Assembly: GCA_944990035.1 (NCBI GenBank)
Contig: CALYLX010000152.1
Location: 124,001-188,000, forward strand
Direction: 5' to 3'
Length of the DNA: 64,000 bases
Source of the DNA: Clitopilus passeckerianus
Lineage: Eukaryota; Basidiomycota; Agaricomycetes; Agaricales; Entolomataceae
The translations under genes were made by a program, and so were the position numbers. The notes under the pieces were generated by a model that was given only the letters and a program-made list of their open reading frames with translations, had not been told where the DNA came from and made no database searches. This document shows positions 11,332-23,397 of the stretch, piece after piece; positions within the stretch are counted from its first letter, which is position 1; each line of letters begins with the position of its first letter.

Positions 11332-14300
11332 ATGGGTCATGGTTCAGGCTGCTTTGGTTTTCTCCGCCGAAGGAAGCCTGAACAGGCGTCAAAAGCCTCT
11401 TCTGAGTCGAAGGTGAGTCACATACGACTTTGTTCGGAGTCGTAGGCTGGAACTACACATTTATGGCGGCACGTAATAGATCGCATCTGCCAGTGAACAC
11501 GCAAAAAATGAACCGACCGCCATGGCTTCTGTGCCTAAAGATTGCGCTTCTCAAGGCCTAGTACCATCGAAGAAGGAATATGCTATGGAAGCCACAAAAC
11601 GTACGCTCGAGATCCTGACGGGTGTAGCAGGTCTAGTGGGAGTGCCGTTGGTGAAGGAAGTGCTTGATATTGGGGTGTCTATACTATCGACATGCGAGGT
11701 GTGTATCGTTGGCCCCCTTGGACAACTATCTATTAATTCAATGAATAGACGATCAACGAAGTTCAGGAGAAGGTCGCCGAGCTGAAGAATCGGGTTGCAA
11801 GTTACCTTCTCGTCATTGCCAAGATTGCTAAGGACCCCGACACTGATCCTCTGCTGAAGTCCTCGCAAGGCTTGATAGACGAATTACAAGAGCTGAAAGA
11901 GTACGCTCGTTTCATACCCCTCCCTTTTTCTAACATCTCATTCGACCTTATAGGTGCCTTGCCACAATCACAATACGTCTCGAAGCCATTAGCAAGCAGA
12001 ATGTTGTTTTGACCACTGTTCTCTCAAAACCCAACCTGAATACCATCGAAGAGTGCGTAGATTGCTTCCAAGATGCCGTTGCTCGTTTTCAGGTATGAAT
12101 TATTTCACGATTGAGTGTGGAAGAACGCTCACTTTCGGCACTCATCCAGGCGCTCAGAGGCATCCATGCAGCTCAAGACCTCTCGAGATTGCAGGCTCAG
12201 GTTGAAGAAGTCTACCAGTTGGCGAGGGTAGCGGTGGAGAAGATGGATGTGGTGGAGGAAAAGGTGGACCGGGTTCAGAGCTCCGTTGATGAGCTTCGGG
12301 CAATGTTTGAAAGTACGGCGGCTCGAAGTGACACCTTCGCTTTCTCTTCAAAGATGCCACCGATACCCGACAACTTCCTTGGAAGAGACGCCGTTGTCGA
12401 TCGCGTCGCCGAGCACCTGGCGAGTGGTGACGGGAAACGCTCGCGCATGTGCATTCTCGGTCCAGGTGGAATGGGCAAGACTTCAGCAGCTCTCGCCATC
12501 CTGGACCATCCAGTAATCAAAGCCAAGTTCCCAACGAAGAATCGACTTTGGATTCCATGTATCAGCTTAACGTCACCTAGTGCCTTTTTGGCCTTCCTTG
12601 CCAGACGGCTTGGTATCTCTGGGCAGGCAGACCCCCTCCAATCGGTCCTTTCCACTCTTGAACACACCGACACCCCCTACATCATACTACTCGACAACTT
12701 CGAGACACCCTGGCACCCCGTTGAAGGCGCCCAGAAATTTACGAAGGAAATCCTGCAAGCTTTGGATGCTATTCCCAATCTCTCGATCCTGCTCACCATG
12801 CGAGCCCGTTTACCTCCATTGGCTCATTGGCAGGCTGAAAATCTCGACGTTCTGCCTCTGGAGGATTGCAGGCGCATCTACACCGCCATCGAACCGCAGG
12901 CTGAACATTCCGCCAGTGAAGACCTTGATCTCCTCCTCGAAACCATTGGACGCCTTCCATATGCAGTTACGCTCATGGCCAATCAGGCCAAGCACTCTGA
13001 TGCATCACCAGCCGAAGTCCTCTTGGAGTGGCACAAGGTCGGCTCGAAGATGCTTGCCGAGGTTGAAGACCCATCCAAAGGAATGGATAGTTCGATAGAA
13101 CTATCCGTGAAGAGCAAGTATGTGGCTGGTTCCGCAGGAGCTCTCGAGCTACTTCAAGTATTGTCAATGCTTCCCGCCGGCGTTTATCGTGAAGACATCT
13201 CAATCTGGCTGAAATCCTGGAACCTGGCAGCCTTAAGCACTCTACGAAACACTGCCCTTGTTGTCAGTCGAGAAGTCGAGTTAGAGGGCTCAAACACGAC
13301 CCACTACCTCGTTCTTCCAGTTGTTCAATCTTACATGCGACAGCCAGGGCGCATCCCTCACGACATTCGCAAAGCCACTTATGACGCCTGCTCCACATTC
13401 CTCCGCTCCCACAACTCGATGATCGAAGGCCCAAATGATCCGCGGTTCACAGCCGATATGGCAGCTATCATATCGCAGGAAAGCAACCTTCAGACCATCA
13501 TCATGGAGGTTTTGAAAATCATCCAAGATCAACCCTCTCCCGCCAACGAGACCTCTGCAAATACCACAATACATTCTGCCCGAGTCACCCCAGAACAGTT
13601 GGACGCATTCCTGGTATTCGTCAGCTTTCAATACTATGCTCGTCCCCGCCTCGACATCGCTGGGCAGCTCGTCGCTCTAGCAAAACAAGAGGTCAGGGGT
13701 ACTCTACTTCACGCTCATGCCCTACGTTATCTCAGTCTCATACAATATGGACTTGAAGAATTGAAGCCTGCAATTGAAGGGTTCGGAGAGGCAAAGGAGT
13801 TGTTCCTACAACTCAGCCTACCCTTGCAGGCTTGTGAGGCCGAGTGGTACGCGCAGACATGCGTTTGTGAGATTGACTCTCTATCACTTGCAGATCGTCT
13901 GCAAATGGCGAAGGCGACTCGTTCTCTGTGGGAAAGCTATATGGGGGACCTATTGATGCGAGCGGCGATCTTATACTGGTCGAGCGAGCGCATGTGGGTT
14001 GCATACGGAGTGGGTAATGCTTCGCCACCAGAGGTTCTCCAGGACATGATAGAAGCCAAGGATATCTATCTCTCCCTGAATAACCGACCATGGGACCTAG
14101 GGAGATGCCTTGTCTGCCTAACGAGGTTCTACCTGGCGGAGAATAAGACCGAAGAAGCGTCCATTGTTGCCAAAGAAACTCTGAAGCTATACGATAAAGA
14201 AGGGCTTCCCGACACAGGGCGCAATCATATTTGTATGGTTCGTTGCCTCAAAAGCATGAACAACTGGGGGCCGGAGCTTCCCGCCATTTTGCAGGATGGC

Positions 14301-14558
14301 TTGAAGGTTGCACGCACGTACGGGTCACCCTACTATGTCTCCCTTCTCATGGAAGAACTGGTGGAGTTATACATCGTGGAGCGGGATTGGGCGGCAGCGG
14401 AGCTGGCCTGTGAGGAGACTTTGAAGGAAAGCAGAAAAGGATCTGGTTATAGCATTGAAGCCGTCAGAGGGCGGGCGGAATCGAATTTAAGGTATATTCA
14501 AGGGAAGTTAGTGGGCATTGAGGAGGGGCTGCGATACTTGAAACCTGACCGGTCTTGA
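11332..14558 (+). CDS. NLR-like STAND NTPase, five exons, 999 aa
   Basis: Exons: 11332-11412, 11480-11698, 11749-11900, 11954-12092, 12150-14558; the frame is open throughout. Exon 1 encodes only 27 residues, MGHGSGCFGFLRRRKPEQ and a short tail, a Gly2/Cys7 plus polybasic start that could be membrane-anchoring. Residues about 50-200 form predicted amphipathic helices (GLVGVPLVKEVLDIGVSIL, EVQEKVAELKNRVASYLLV) resembling the MLKL/HeLo-like four-helix bundle. The NTPase follows, with P-loop GPGGMGKT at about residues 301-308, Walker B-like IILLDNFE at about 375-382 and LPYAVTLMANQAK. The C-terminal half is helical and TPR-like. The start is supported by the same exon 1 in the two paralogues. 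Function (self/non-self sensor, possibly a cell-death inducer) is from family knowledge only. Confidence 0.88.
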
Positions 14559-15143
14559 ATTCATTGCACGACAGACTATTTCCATGTACATACTTGTAGT
14601 CGTGGTTTTTCTTTACTTTCTAACGGCCTGTATCATCCCACTGTCTCTAATCTATATTTCTCGGCCGATTCAGGCTATGAAAGGAGCTGGAGCGTAGGTC
14701 ACCGCCACTATTATGTCTTCCTTACCAACACCAAGTTGGGACCAAGTCTTGATTCCAGGATCAAACATAGAGCATTGAGCCTTCGACAACCTCAGCAGCT
14801 GTTAACCACACCGGCCCGCAGAACCTTCAAAACTTGACACCTCTGGCCGGCGCGGTAGCTCGGGCGTTGAGACGGGACGAACCAGTCTGATGATCAAGGT
14901 TGCACATTTCCATGTTCACCTGGGGCAAGCCCACAATCTTTGCAGTGTCAAATTTAGTCCACACCACGCGTGAATATCGGTGATGTCGACCTCCAAATTC
15001 CGTCAGGAATTCCAGTACTTAGTGTTGACGGGCGCGGTGAAGATGGTCCGCTAGGTCAGTGTACAATATAAAGACCCTACAGTCCATCTCTGATCCCCAG
15101 CAGGTAGCCGAAGAACAGGAAGGTCCTGAGGTGGTCGACCAGC
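14559..15143. other. Intergenic with promoter of the carboxylesterase
   Basis: No gene was seen. A TATAAA at 15067-15072 lies 72 nt before the carboxylesterase start. Confidence 0.5.
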
Positions 15144-17427
15144 ATGAAGAACCTCAGCCTCCTTGTATCCGCGCTGTGCTTGGGAATTGTTTTTGCCTCC
15201 CCTAGTGCACCTCCCAACTCAAACATTGTTGATCTTGGATATACGAAATATCAGGGAACTTTCAATGAGACCACTGGGGTGACGAGCTTTGTTGGGATGC
15301 GATATGCCGCAGCTCCTACTGGTACGTTTCTTTTTCTGCAGACCGAAAGGCACTTCTGACCAGCCTCATCATTGGGTAGGCTCACTTAGATGGAAAGAAC
15401 CCCACCCTCCTTCGCCTATGCCGGGCATTCAACTTGCGGATACTTTCGGCGACCCGTGCTTGTATTCCGCTGCCGGGACCTCTCCAACGACGCCATTCAG
15501 GAATCAAACTAGCGAGGTCCTATCCAAAAGGCAGTCAGTTTACACCCCGTCAGAGGATTGCCTGTTCGTGAAGTACGTCCTGCCTCTACGACGGAGTTGG
15601 CCACAGATAACTGATACTAACCTTGATTAGTGTCTGGACACCAACAAGCCTGAATACGAAGAAACCTTTACCCGTCATCTTCTGGATCCATGGGTATGTC
15701 GACTTCTTTGATTATACTGCTTATTTCCTCATACCCAGTGATAGAGGCGGATACGTTGCTGGAGACGCAATCGGCTACAATGGAAACGACTTGCTCAAAA
15801 CATCTCAAAATGGAGTGGTCGTGGTCACGATTCAATACCGACTCGGCTTGTTTGGTTTCCTGGCTGGCGAGGAGGTAAAGAAAGGAGGCGCTTTGAATGC
15901 TGGACTGCGTACGTTGCTCAGCTTGCTCAGCTCTCGCGTTGTTGACATGGCTTTTCGATTTTCCAGTGGATCAACAATTTGCCTTGAAATGGGTCCAGCA
16001 ACATGTTCGTCTATCCCTTCTCCAAACACTTTGCATTGAACTCACCAAAATACAGATCAGGAAGTTTGGAGGCGACCCCAACCGTGTAACGATTTGGGGT
16101 GAATCTGCTGGGGCGGGTTCGGTACTGCAGCATGTTGTTGCAAATGGAGGGAAGACGACGCCTCCATTGTTTCGTGCAGCAATCACTAGTTCGACCTTCT
16201 TGCCATCTCAGTATTCGTATGACGACCGGATATCTGAGGTACGTTCACATCCTGATGGTCTCTACTTCACTTGCTCAATCAACTTTCTGGCCTTTCCAGA
16301 CAATATATGGCGAGGTCATCTCTCAATCTGGGTGGGTTTCTCAATTATTTGCGCTCAGATCTGCCTCGCTCACCATGTATCAGATGTTCCGAATCCCCAG
16401 ATACTTTAGCCTGTCTCCGACAAGCAGATGTTACGGCTTTACAGGCGGCACATGTCAATATCAGCAACAGTGGTTTTTATGGAACCTATGTCTTCGTTCC
16501 GGTCGTTGATGGCAGTTTCATCCAACAACGACCTTCAGAAGCGTTAAAACAGGGGAAGGTCAACGGGGTAAGCAGTGATATTTTTCAATTCATGGCGAGG
16601 GCATGTACGGACGCTCCTTTGTGTTATAGCACGCGCTCCTCTCGGTCACCAACACCTTTGAAGGAGCTCTTTTCGTCGATCCGAACACACCACCAAACGT
16701 CGACGTGTCAAACTACATCACGCAGTTGTTCCCCAAATTTGGTGCAAAGGAGGTTGAAGCTACTGCAAAACAGTACCAAGGGCTGGGTGATGGGCTCCTC
16801 CAGGTTACCGCTATTATGGGTGAATGTGAGTTGATCGCGCTTTATCATGACTCCAAACTCGATTGCTGATCAAAGGCTGTAGCAATCTTCATTTGTCCAA
16901 CCTACTGGCTACTGGGTGCATTTGGAGGCCGTGGGTTCAAGGTAATGCTAAGGCGTTTATGACGTTTGAGAATGGAGGTTGACAGGAAATTCTTCAGGGC
17001 GAATTTGCAGTCCCTCCAGGCGGACATGCGCAAGATGTCCTGTTCTATTGGCCTTCGTATGTTCCTCCTCCAATTTTCCTCGGTTCATGCTGATGAGTGC
17101 CGTTAGTATTTACCCTCCCTCGTACAACAACTCCGACTTCATTAAAGCCTTCACCGAGTCTTTCACAGATTTCACGATCTCACTCAATCCGAACGTAAAG
17201 AAAGACCCGACGAGCATTACACCGAATTGGAGTCAATGGAGAGGTGGTGCGGAAATGTTGTTCAACAAGACCGACAGTGGGACACCGGACATCCGATCTG
17301 TGAAGACAGAGGCTGCTTTACTTCAAAGATGCAGGTGAGTATCATATGGTCCCAGTCGGTTGGATTCGGAGCTGACCAAGTTTCGTATAGGTTTTGGGAG
17401 AGTGTATCTGCGCTGACGGGCCAGTAG
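15144..17427 (+). CDS. Secreted type-B carboxylesterase/lipase (alpha/beta hydrolase), 13 exons, 541 aa
   Basis: Exons: 15144-15321, 15380-15572, 15631-15693, 15745-15908, 15967-16004, 16056-16238, 16300-16331, 16384-16567, 16630-16825, 16883-16941, 16986-17056, 17107-17334, 17391-17427; all phases match and the total is 1626 nt. The N-terminus is a signal peptide (SLLVSALCLGIVFASPSAP). Family landmarks are the oxyanion-hole HGGGY, YRLGLFGFL, NAGLLDQQFALKWVQQH, the nucleophile elbow GESAGAGS, a probable catalytic Glu in NTFEGALF and the His in PPGGHAQD. Such enzymes hydrolyse ester bonds of lipids or xenobiotic esters outside the cell. No lesion is seen. It lies between two NLR genes with no evident functional link. 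Confidence 0.9.
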
Positions 17428-17899
17428 AAACGAAGTTATTTACTCTGAATAGGCCAGCTACTGCATTGTTTCTCGATGGTGCAAATAAAACCGGGCCTCT
17501 TTGAACGTTGAACCTTTCCGGACATGTATCGTGACAGAAGCTCAGGTGCACTTGTAGATTCTTTGGGACGGCAGGGGCCAAAATATGTTGGATGATTATG
17601 TTCATTGAGGGGAGCCGGAAACACTCTAAGATGCCTACACCTTGCAATGTATACAGGAGAAGGATAAGCACGACACATGCTCGACCAGGAAGAGATTTGC
17701 GGTCACTGGTAATAAATTACTCAATTCCCTGGCAGTCTGAAGACACGATTGACGAGAGCACTCAAGCTCAATACGGCTTTGAAGATACTTTGGCGGCGGA
17801 AGGATGGTCATTACTTTTACATTACACTGACACCAAACAATATACAGATGGGGTTTTACGAGCCAGTTGATACACAGGGGGTATATGTAACATCCGAGG
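17428..17899. other. Convergent intergenic region
   Basis: 3' ends of the carboxylesterase (+) and the NLR (-) face each other here; nothing else was recognised. Confidence 0.5.
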
Positions 17900-20800
17900 T
17901 CACCACCTAAGAGGAGGTCTGTAACGGGTTGGGGAATCCATGGTACCTGCCTCTTTATCGTTGATAAACGCTAAATTTTTGCGTACTCGTCCGGATACAT
18001 CGGCTAGACTTTGACCCGTTCCTTTCCCGCACTCCTTCAGTATCCCTTCAAAAGCCAGGCGTGCGGCCGGCCAGTCTTCGTTACGAACGTAGACCTCTGC
18101 AAACTCTTCAAGGAGAAGAGCAATTTCGTATGGCAGTCCGATCTTCTGCGCACTGGCCAAACCTTCTTGTAAGGTTGTATGAAGTTCTTGACCCCATTCG
18201 CCCTTAGTCTTCATGCAGCGAGCCTTGCAAAGCTGGAAGAAACTGTCCTCCGGGAGGCGCTCTTTGACAATCAATTCGAGGGCTTGATCGGCAAGAAGGA
18301 GAGCTTTGTCATGTTGGCTCGCCTTGAGGTAATAGCGCATCAAAACGAGCTGGCTGTCCCGGAGGTCTTCTGGGAGGTGAGCGGTGGCAAAGATTTCTTG
18401 TGCTTTTTGCATGTCTTCAACGATTGTTACGTTCCCCGGTTGGTTATGGGGACAGAGTAGCCATGATAGATGTGCGGTCCACGACAAGACCAAACCGTGA
18501 ATAGCCGGATGTGACGAGAAGAATGGTTCCCATCGCTTCTGCATCTCGGCGGCAAGAGAAAGAAGGTGGCTCGTATGGCTGGTCTCATCTTCTGCCTCGT
18601 GAGAGCAAAAGAGGATCCCTATGTCTGCATGGCATGCCTCAATGGGTTCCCCGAGGGTGAGATATAATTCCCTAGCTCTTGTGTAGCCCGAAATGGCCAA
18701 TGAGTCGAACCAGAGAGATGCCTGTTGCACCGCCAAGCATGAATTGGCATGGGCTTCGTGTAAGGGGCTATTCGAGCGCTTCACCAATGTAAGGACCTGC
18801 TCGGCCATATCGAGTCGTGGTCGGGTGTGGGTTTGGTAGAATGCGAATGTGAGTAGGGCATCAAGCTGTTCTGAAGATGCCGCGGGTAATTGTTCTGAAG
18901 TGGACGAGGATGGTGTATTGCATTTGAGCTCCTGAAGTATGTCGGTCAGGATGGCCTGCAGATTGGCCTCTTGCGCCGTAATGTCTGGTAAGTCGTTCTT
19001 GTATTGAGGATTATTGGGTCCCTCAATCATCGATTTACGAGCGCAGAGAAAGTCGATGCAAGCCTTATGTGTGGACCGACGGATGGCTTCAGATATGCGA
19101 CCGTGTTGTTGCATATAGGACTGCACTACTGGCAGCACCAACAGGTGCATTCTTGCCACCCCTTCTACAGTCAATTCGCGAGATATAACAAGTGCAGCAT
19201 TGCGGAGGATGCTTAATGCACTGAGTCTCCAGGACTTCATCCAGATGGAGAGGTCGTCCTGATAAACACCTCCGGGGAGCATGGAGAGGACTTGAAGCAG
19301 TTCTGTAGCACCCGCCGATTGTGTGACATACTTGCTCTTGACGGACAACTCGATGGAGTTGTCCATGCTCTTTGAAGTGTCTTCGACATCGGTGAGCATC
19401 TCGGAGCCGATTACCTGCCATTCGGACAGCATTTGAGACGGCGAAGCACTGGCGTATTTGGCTTGAGTAGCGAGTAGTGTTACAGCGTAGGGGAGGCGAC
19501 CAATAGCTTCAAGAAGTGGGTTGAGTTCTTCTGTTTTCTCTTCTCGTTGCCTGATCGCCGTGTATACACGTCGGGAGTCTTCAAGCGACAAGATATCCAG
19601 GCGCTCAGCTTGCCAATGTGGTAGGGGAGGGAATTCGGAGCGCATTGTCACCATGATGGAGACGTTTGATAATGTGTCAAGGGCCTGCAGGATGTTCCTC
19701 GTTAGGCTCTGATCGCCCTCTACTGGATGCCAAGGGGTCTCAAAGTTGTCGAGGAGAATGATGGTGGGGTTCGTCTGCTGCTCAAGGGTGGAGACCACTG
19801 CTTGTAGCGGATCGGATTGGCTGGCAACGCCCAAACAACGGGCGAGGAATGCCAGAAGAGCGCTGGGGGATGTAAGGCTGATACATGGCACCCAGATGCG
19901 ATTCCTGGTGGTGAATTTGGCTTTGACAGCAGGATGTTCTACGACCGCAAGTGCCGTTGAGGTTTTTCCCATTCCTCCTGGGCCTAGTACACACACACGG
20001 GCGCGTTTTGTGTTTCCGCTAGAGAGTTCAGTGGCGATGCGGTCGACAACAGCGTCTCTGCCCAGGAGGAATCCAGGTGCTGGGGGCATTCTAGTGGAGA
20101 CTGCGAAGTGGTCGGTTTCAGATCCAGCGCTCTCTAGCATCGCCTTGAGTTCATCGACGGAACTCTTCATTTCGCGGACTTCAAACTCAATGTGCTCAAC
20201 CTTTTGAGCGACTACTTTGGTAAGACCGTAAATCTCTTCCAATTGATTCTGGATGTTTGTAAGGTCTTGCGCGGCGTGTATTCCACGAAGGGTCTGTTAG
20301 AAAGCGGCTATGAATACAAGGTTCTAGGAGTTGACCCCGGCAGAAAACCTCACCTGAAAGCGATCAATCCCATCCTGGAAACAGCTAACACATTCATCGA
20401 TAGTCTTCATGTTCGCATCGGGGAGGAGAGTTGTTAGAACAACATTTTGATTGCCAATTGCTTCAAGACGTGTTGTAATCGAAGTAAGGCAGCTTAAAGA
20501 GCCACAAGGATCAGGAAGCGCCCAAATACACGTGGGGAAGACCTACAGCTTCAAATCTTGAAGTTCGTCCATCAGATTTTGCGACGTCTTGAGCATAGGA
20601 TTGTCGTTTGGATCCTTCGCAATTTTGGCGATGACCAAGAGGAAGCTTGCAACTCTGTTTTTGAGCTCTGCCACTCGTTCCTGCACTTCGTTTATAGTCT
20701 GAGATTGTCAAGATTGTCAGCTTAATGTACAGTCAGAAACGATGAAGTACCTACTTCACATGTACTGATGATGGACAGACCAATGTCCAGGATCTCCTTG

Positions 20801-21083
20801 ACGAGAGGAACCCCAACTAGACCCACTACACCACTTAGGATGTCGATTGTCCGCTTGGTGGCTTCAATGGCATATTCTTTTCCTGAGGGTGTAAAGTCTT
20901 TGATCGATTCAGTTTGACCTGTAAAGTTTGTTGTGTCTGTAACAGGTGGCGTTGGCTTCTGAAGCAAAGGTGAGAACTGCAGTTTCCAGCAAGCTTAAAT
21001 CGTGTTACCTCTACATCCCGCTTGACCTTTCGAGTCTTTCGTCTTTGGAACCACGAGAAACATCCTGCTTCATGAGCGTCCAT
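17900..21083 (-). CDS. NLR-like STAND NTPase, five exons, 987 aa
   Basis: Exons (minus): 21009-21083, 20755-20958, 20547-20698, 20354-20492, 17900-20293; exons 3 and 4 are 152 and 139 nt, exactly as in the NLRs at 11332 and 57135. Exon 1 encodes MDAHEAGCFSWFQRRKTRK, matching the Gly-Cys-Phe plus basic start of the other copies. The helical N-terminal region (VGLVGVPLVKEILDIGLSII) is followed by P-loop GPGGMGKT, Walker B-like IILLDNFE and LPYAVTLLATQAK, then a helical TPR-like tail. An upstream in-frame Met at 21179 would add 32 residues; 21083 is preferred by paralogy. Its C-terminal half differs strongly from the other two copies, as expected if that part binds variable ligands. Confidence 0.87.
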
Positions 21084-22266
21084 GGACTCTAGCCTGTGCA
21101 ACTCTAAAGGCGACGGGTCCGAGTTCAAGTTGGTAACATGCTGCACAGGCGACTGAGCGCTCATGCGGTGCCTGGACATGGTCCAAGCAGTATAAGGCGA
21201 TTATACTTGATTGGTTGGGTTCCCCTCGTTATTTTTTGCGCATGAAGAGTCATCTTCAAATAGGCTTTGCAGCACGAATGAAGGCGAGAGGCCAGTTATT
21301 CAACTTAAAGCAACTTGTCCAGGTCCAACTGTTCAGTTCAACCGAGTTTTGGCGAATCTCCGAACATCTCGGAATATCATTGTTTATTTCAGTTCTTGCA
21401 GACAAGCAACGCGTACGCGTGCTGCCGCACCAATTGACAACGATTTGCGGTCTACACCAGATATCGACCGCACACAAGTGCTACACGAGGAACCAACTGT
21501 TACGGTTTCCTATTAATGATGCAAATCGGCTGAACGAGTATCATTGCGTAGTATGGCCTCAGTATGAGGTAGGGTCATTTAGGGCAGGCCTACGCGTTGT
21601 TACGGCAACTTCCGATCGCGCTTGCGCTTGAAGTTGAACCTGGCTTGCATAATTTTCCAAGGACGACGAGCAGCAACGTTGGGTTGGTTGATTCCAATGC
21701 ACTCCTAGAATTCGTGAAACCTTCGAGGACATTAGAGTTTCTCTGTATTTCACCCGCATGCAAGCGATAAGCTCAAGTTTCAATTATCCTAAAGAATTCA
21801 CCACGACAACCATCCACAACTCGTTCCGGACTTTCAGGGCGAACACAGTGCGGCCGTGAATGCCCCTTCCTAAGCAAGTGTTCTCTTGAACTCTTTGAAG
21901 GTTAAGGTGAGGCCAAGACGGGTTTGTCGCCAACTGATGTTCGTTGTGAGCTCGGAGGAATGGTGGTGTTACAATTCGAGACACTTCCTTCCCAGATTCC
22001 GAATGAAGGCCGGCTTGGAGCTAAAATAGGCATCTTCAAGTTGTTCCGGCTCTTCATTCGGATTTCTAATCAGCTGGAACGGCTGAGGTACGACCTCTTA
22101 TTAATGTCTAATCATGGAATGTACTGATGGTAGACTGCAAGCAACTCACCGGGGGTCCGGAATCGATTATAAACAACCTAACACCCAGCTGAAACTCTAT
22201 CGCCAACTGCTTTAGCCCTCGATAGTCAACTGTGACGGACCGCAACAAGCAAGAACACTTTTGAAG
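21084..22266. other. Intergenic, 1.2 kb
   Basis: No gene was recognised. A TTTAGGGCAGG string occurs at 21578-21588, part of a dispersed motif. Confidence 0.45.
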
Positions 22267-23227
22267 ATGCCTGAACAACTTACTTTATACGCTGCGAAGG
22301 TTCGTCGACGATTACCAATCTTCATTATTAGCATGTCAATCTCGTAGCGGAACCTAGCTTTGTCCCTACTGTCATCGAGTAAGTCTTGTCCAGCGCTGCG
22401 CACATCGTTGACTGAGAAGGTCACCCAAAGGTCGATATAGCTTTGGCAGAGTCTGGTTTGCAATACAACCGTTTCATCTTTGAGCTAGACAACAAGCCAG
22501 AATGGTACACATCCCAAGTGAACGCAGCGAACAAAGTATGTCCGACGTCGTGTTTCTTTGGACCGTTCAGCATCTGACTACCTGTAGGTACCAGCAGTAG
22601 CATATGGCGGACCAACCGTTCCTGAGGGCCAACCTCCCTCCCCAGAATCCGTCAAAATCACAGAATCGCTCGTTCTCTTGGAGTTTATCGCGGATCTTTC
22701 ACTCCAGCAACAATCTGCGGGCGTCAATCCCCTTCTACCTACCGACCCTGTCCGCCGCTCCAAAGCCCGTTTCTTCATCGAGACTATCTCGACAACCCTC
22801 CTCCCCGCCTTCCAGAATGTTGCCATTTTCGGCAAGGAGCACGAGAAACTGTTTGCGGCCATCGAGAAAGCCCAGGAACTGCTTCCAAATGACGCTGATT
22901 TCGCTATTGGGAATGAATTCACGATCGCTGATGCTGCCATTACACCATTCTTCGCAAGATTGGAGGTTGCACTCCGCAACGTGCCAGGAGACGAGGCCGG
23001 ACAACAGACACTGAATACTCTCGAGACGGACCCGAAGTTTGAGAGGTACAGAAGGTACTGGGCGAAGATCAAGGAGAGGGAGAGCTTCAAGAAGACGTTT
23101 GATGAGGTATGCATTTCTTTCATATGTGCCCCATGATTTCGTTGCTAACTCCTGACTGCTGTTCTAGGAGTACATCAAGGAGAAATTGGTCGAAAGGATC
23201 ATAGCTTACAGAGACATCAAGCAGTGA
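22267..23227 (+). CDS. Glutathione S-transferase with CPYC active site (omega-like), 245 aa
   Basis: Exons: 22267-22299, 22358-22378, 22431-22535, 22588-23106, 23168-23227. The spliced N-terminus is MPEQLTLYAAK-LCPYCHRV-DIALAES, a thioredoxin-fold start with a glutaredoxin-like CPYC as in omega and related fungal GSTs. FELDNKPEWY, KVPAVAYGGP (cis-Pro) and ESLVLLEFIADL complete the N-domain, and an all-helical C-domain with FTIADAAITPFFARLE follows. Omega-type enzymes use the Cys for deglutathionylation, thioltransferase or dehydroascorbate reduction rather than typical conjugation. Exon 2 is only 21 nt and holds the active site; it was chosen because it restores the frame and the motif. Confidence 0.85.
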
Positions 23228-23397
23228 AATTGTGACGAACCTCGCACATTGTTCTGCTCTTCACATTCTGTAACATAGCCGATTGAAGAAATTAGTTCCC
23301 TCGCTCATGCCCCATGACCCTGTGACCGTGTTATAAGGCGGAGGTACGTGTATCCTTTGCCCACGCCTCTCTTGAACCAGATATACAACCAACCAAC

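Noticed and set aside
12111..12149. Start of the long NLR frame at the ATG 12111
   Set aside because: These codons lie in intron 4; the acceptor at 12148-12149 and the four upstream exons, conserved in two paralogues, give the true N-terminus.
12580..13098. 172-codon plus-strand frame inside the NLR at 11332
   Set aside because: Overlaps the conserved NTPase frame and has no protein features of its own.
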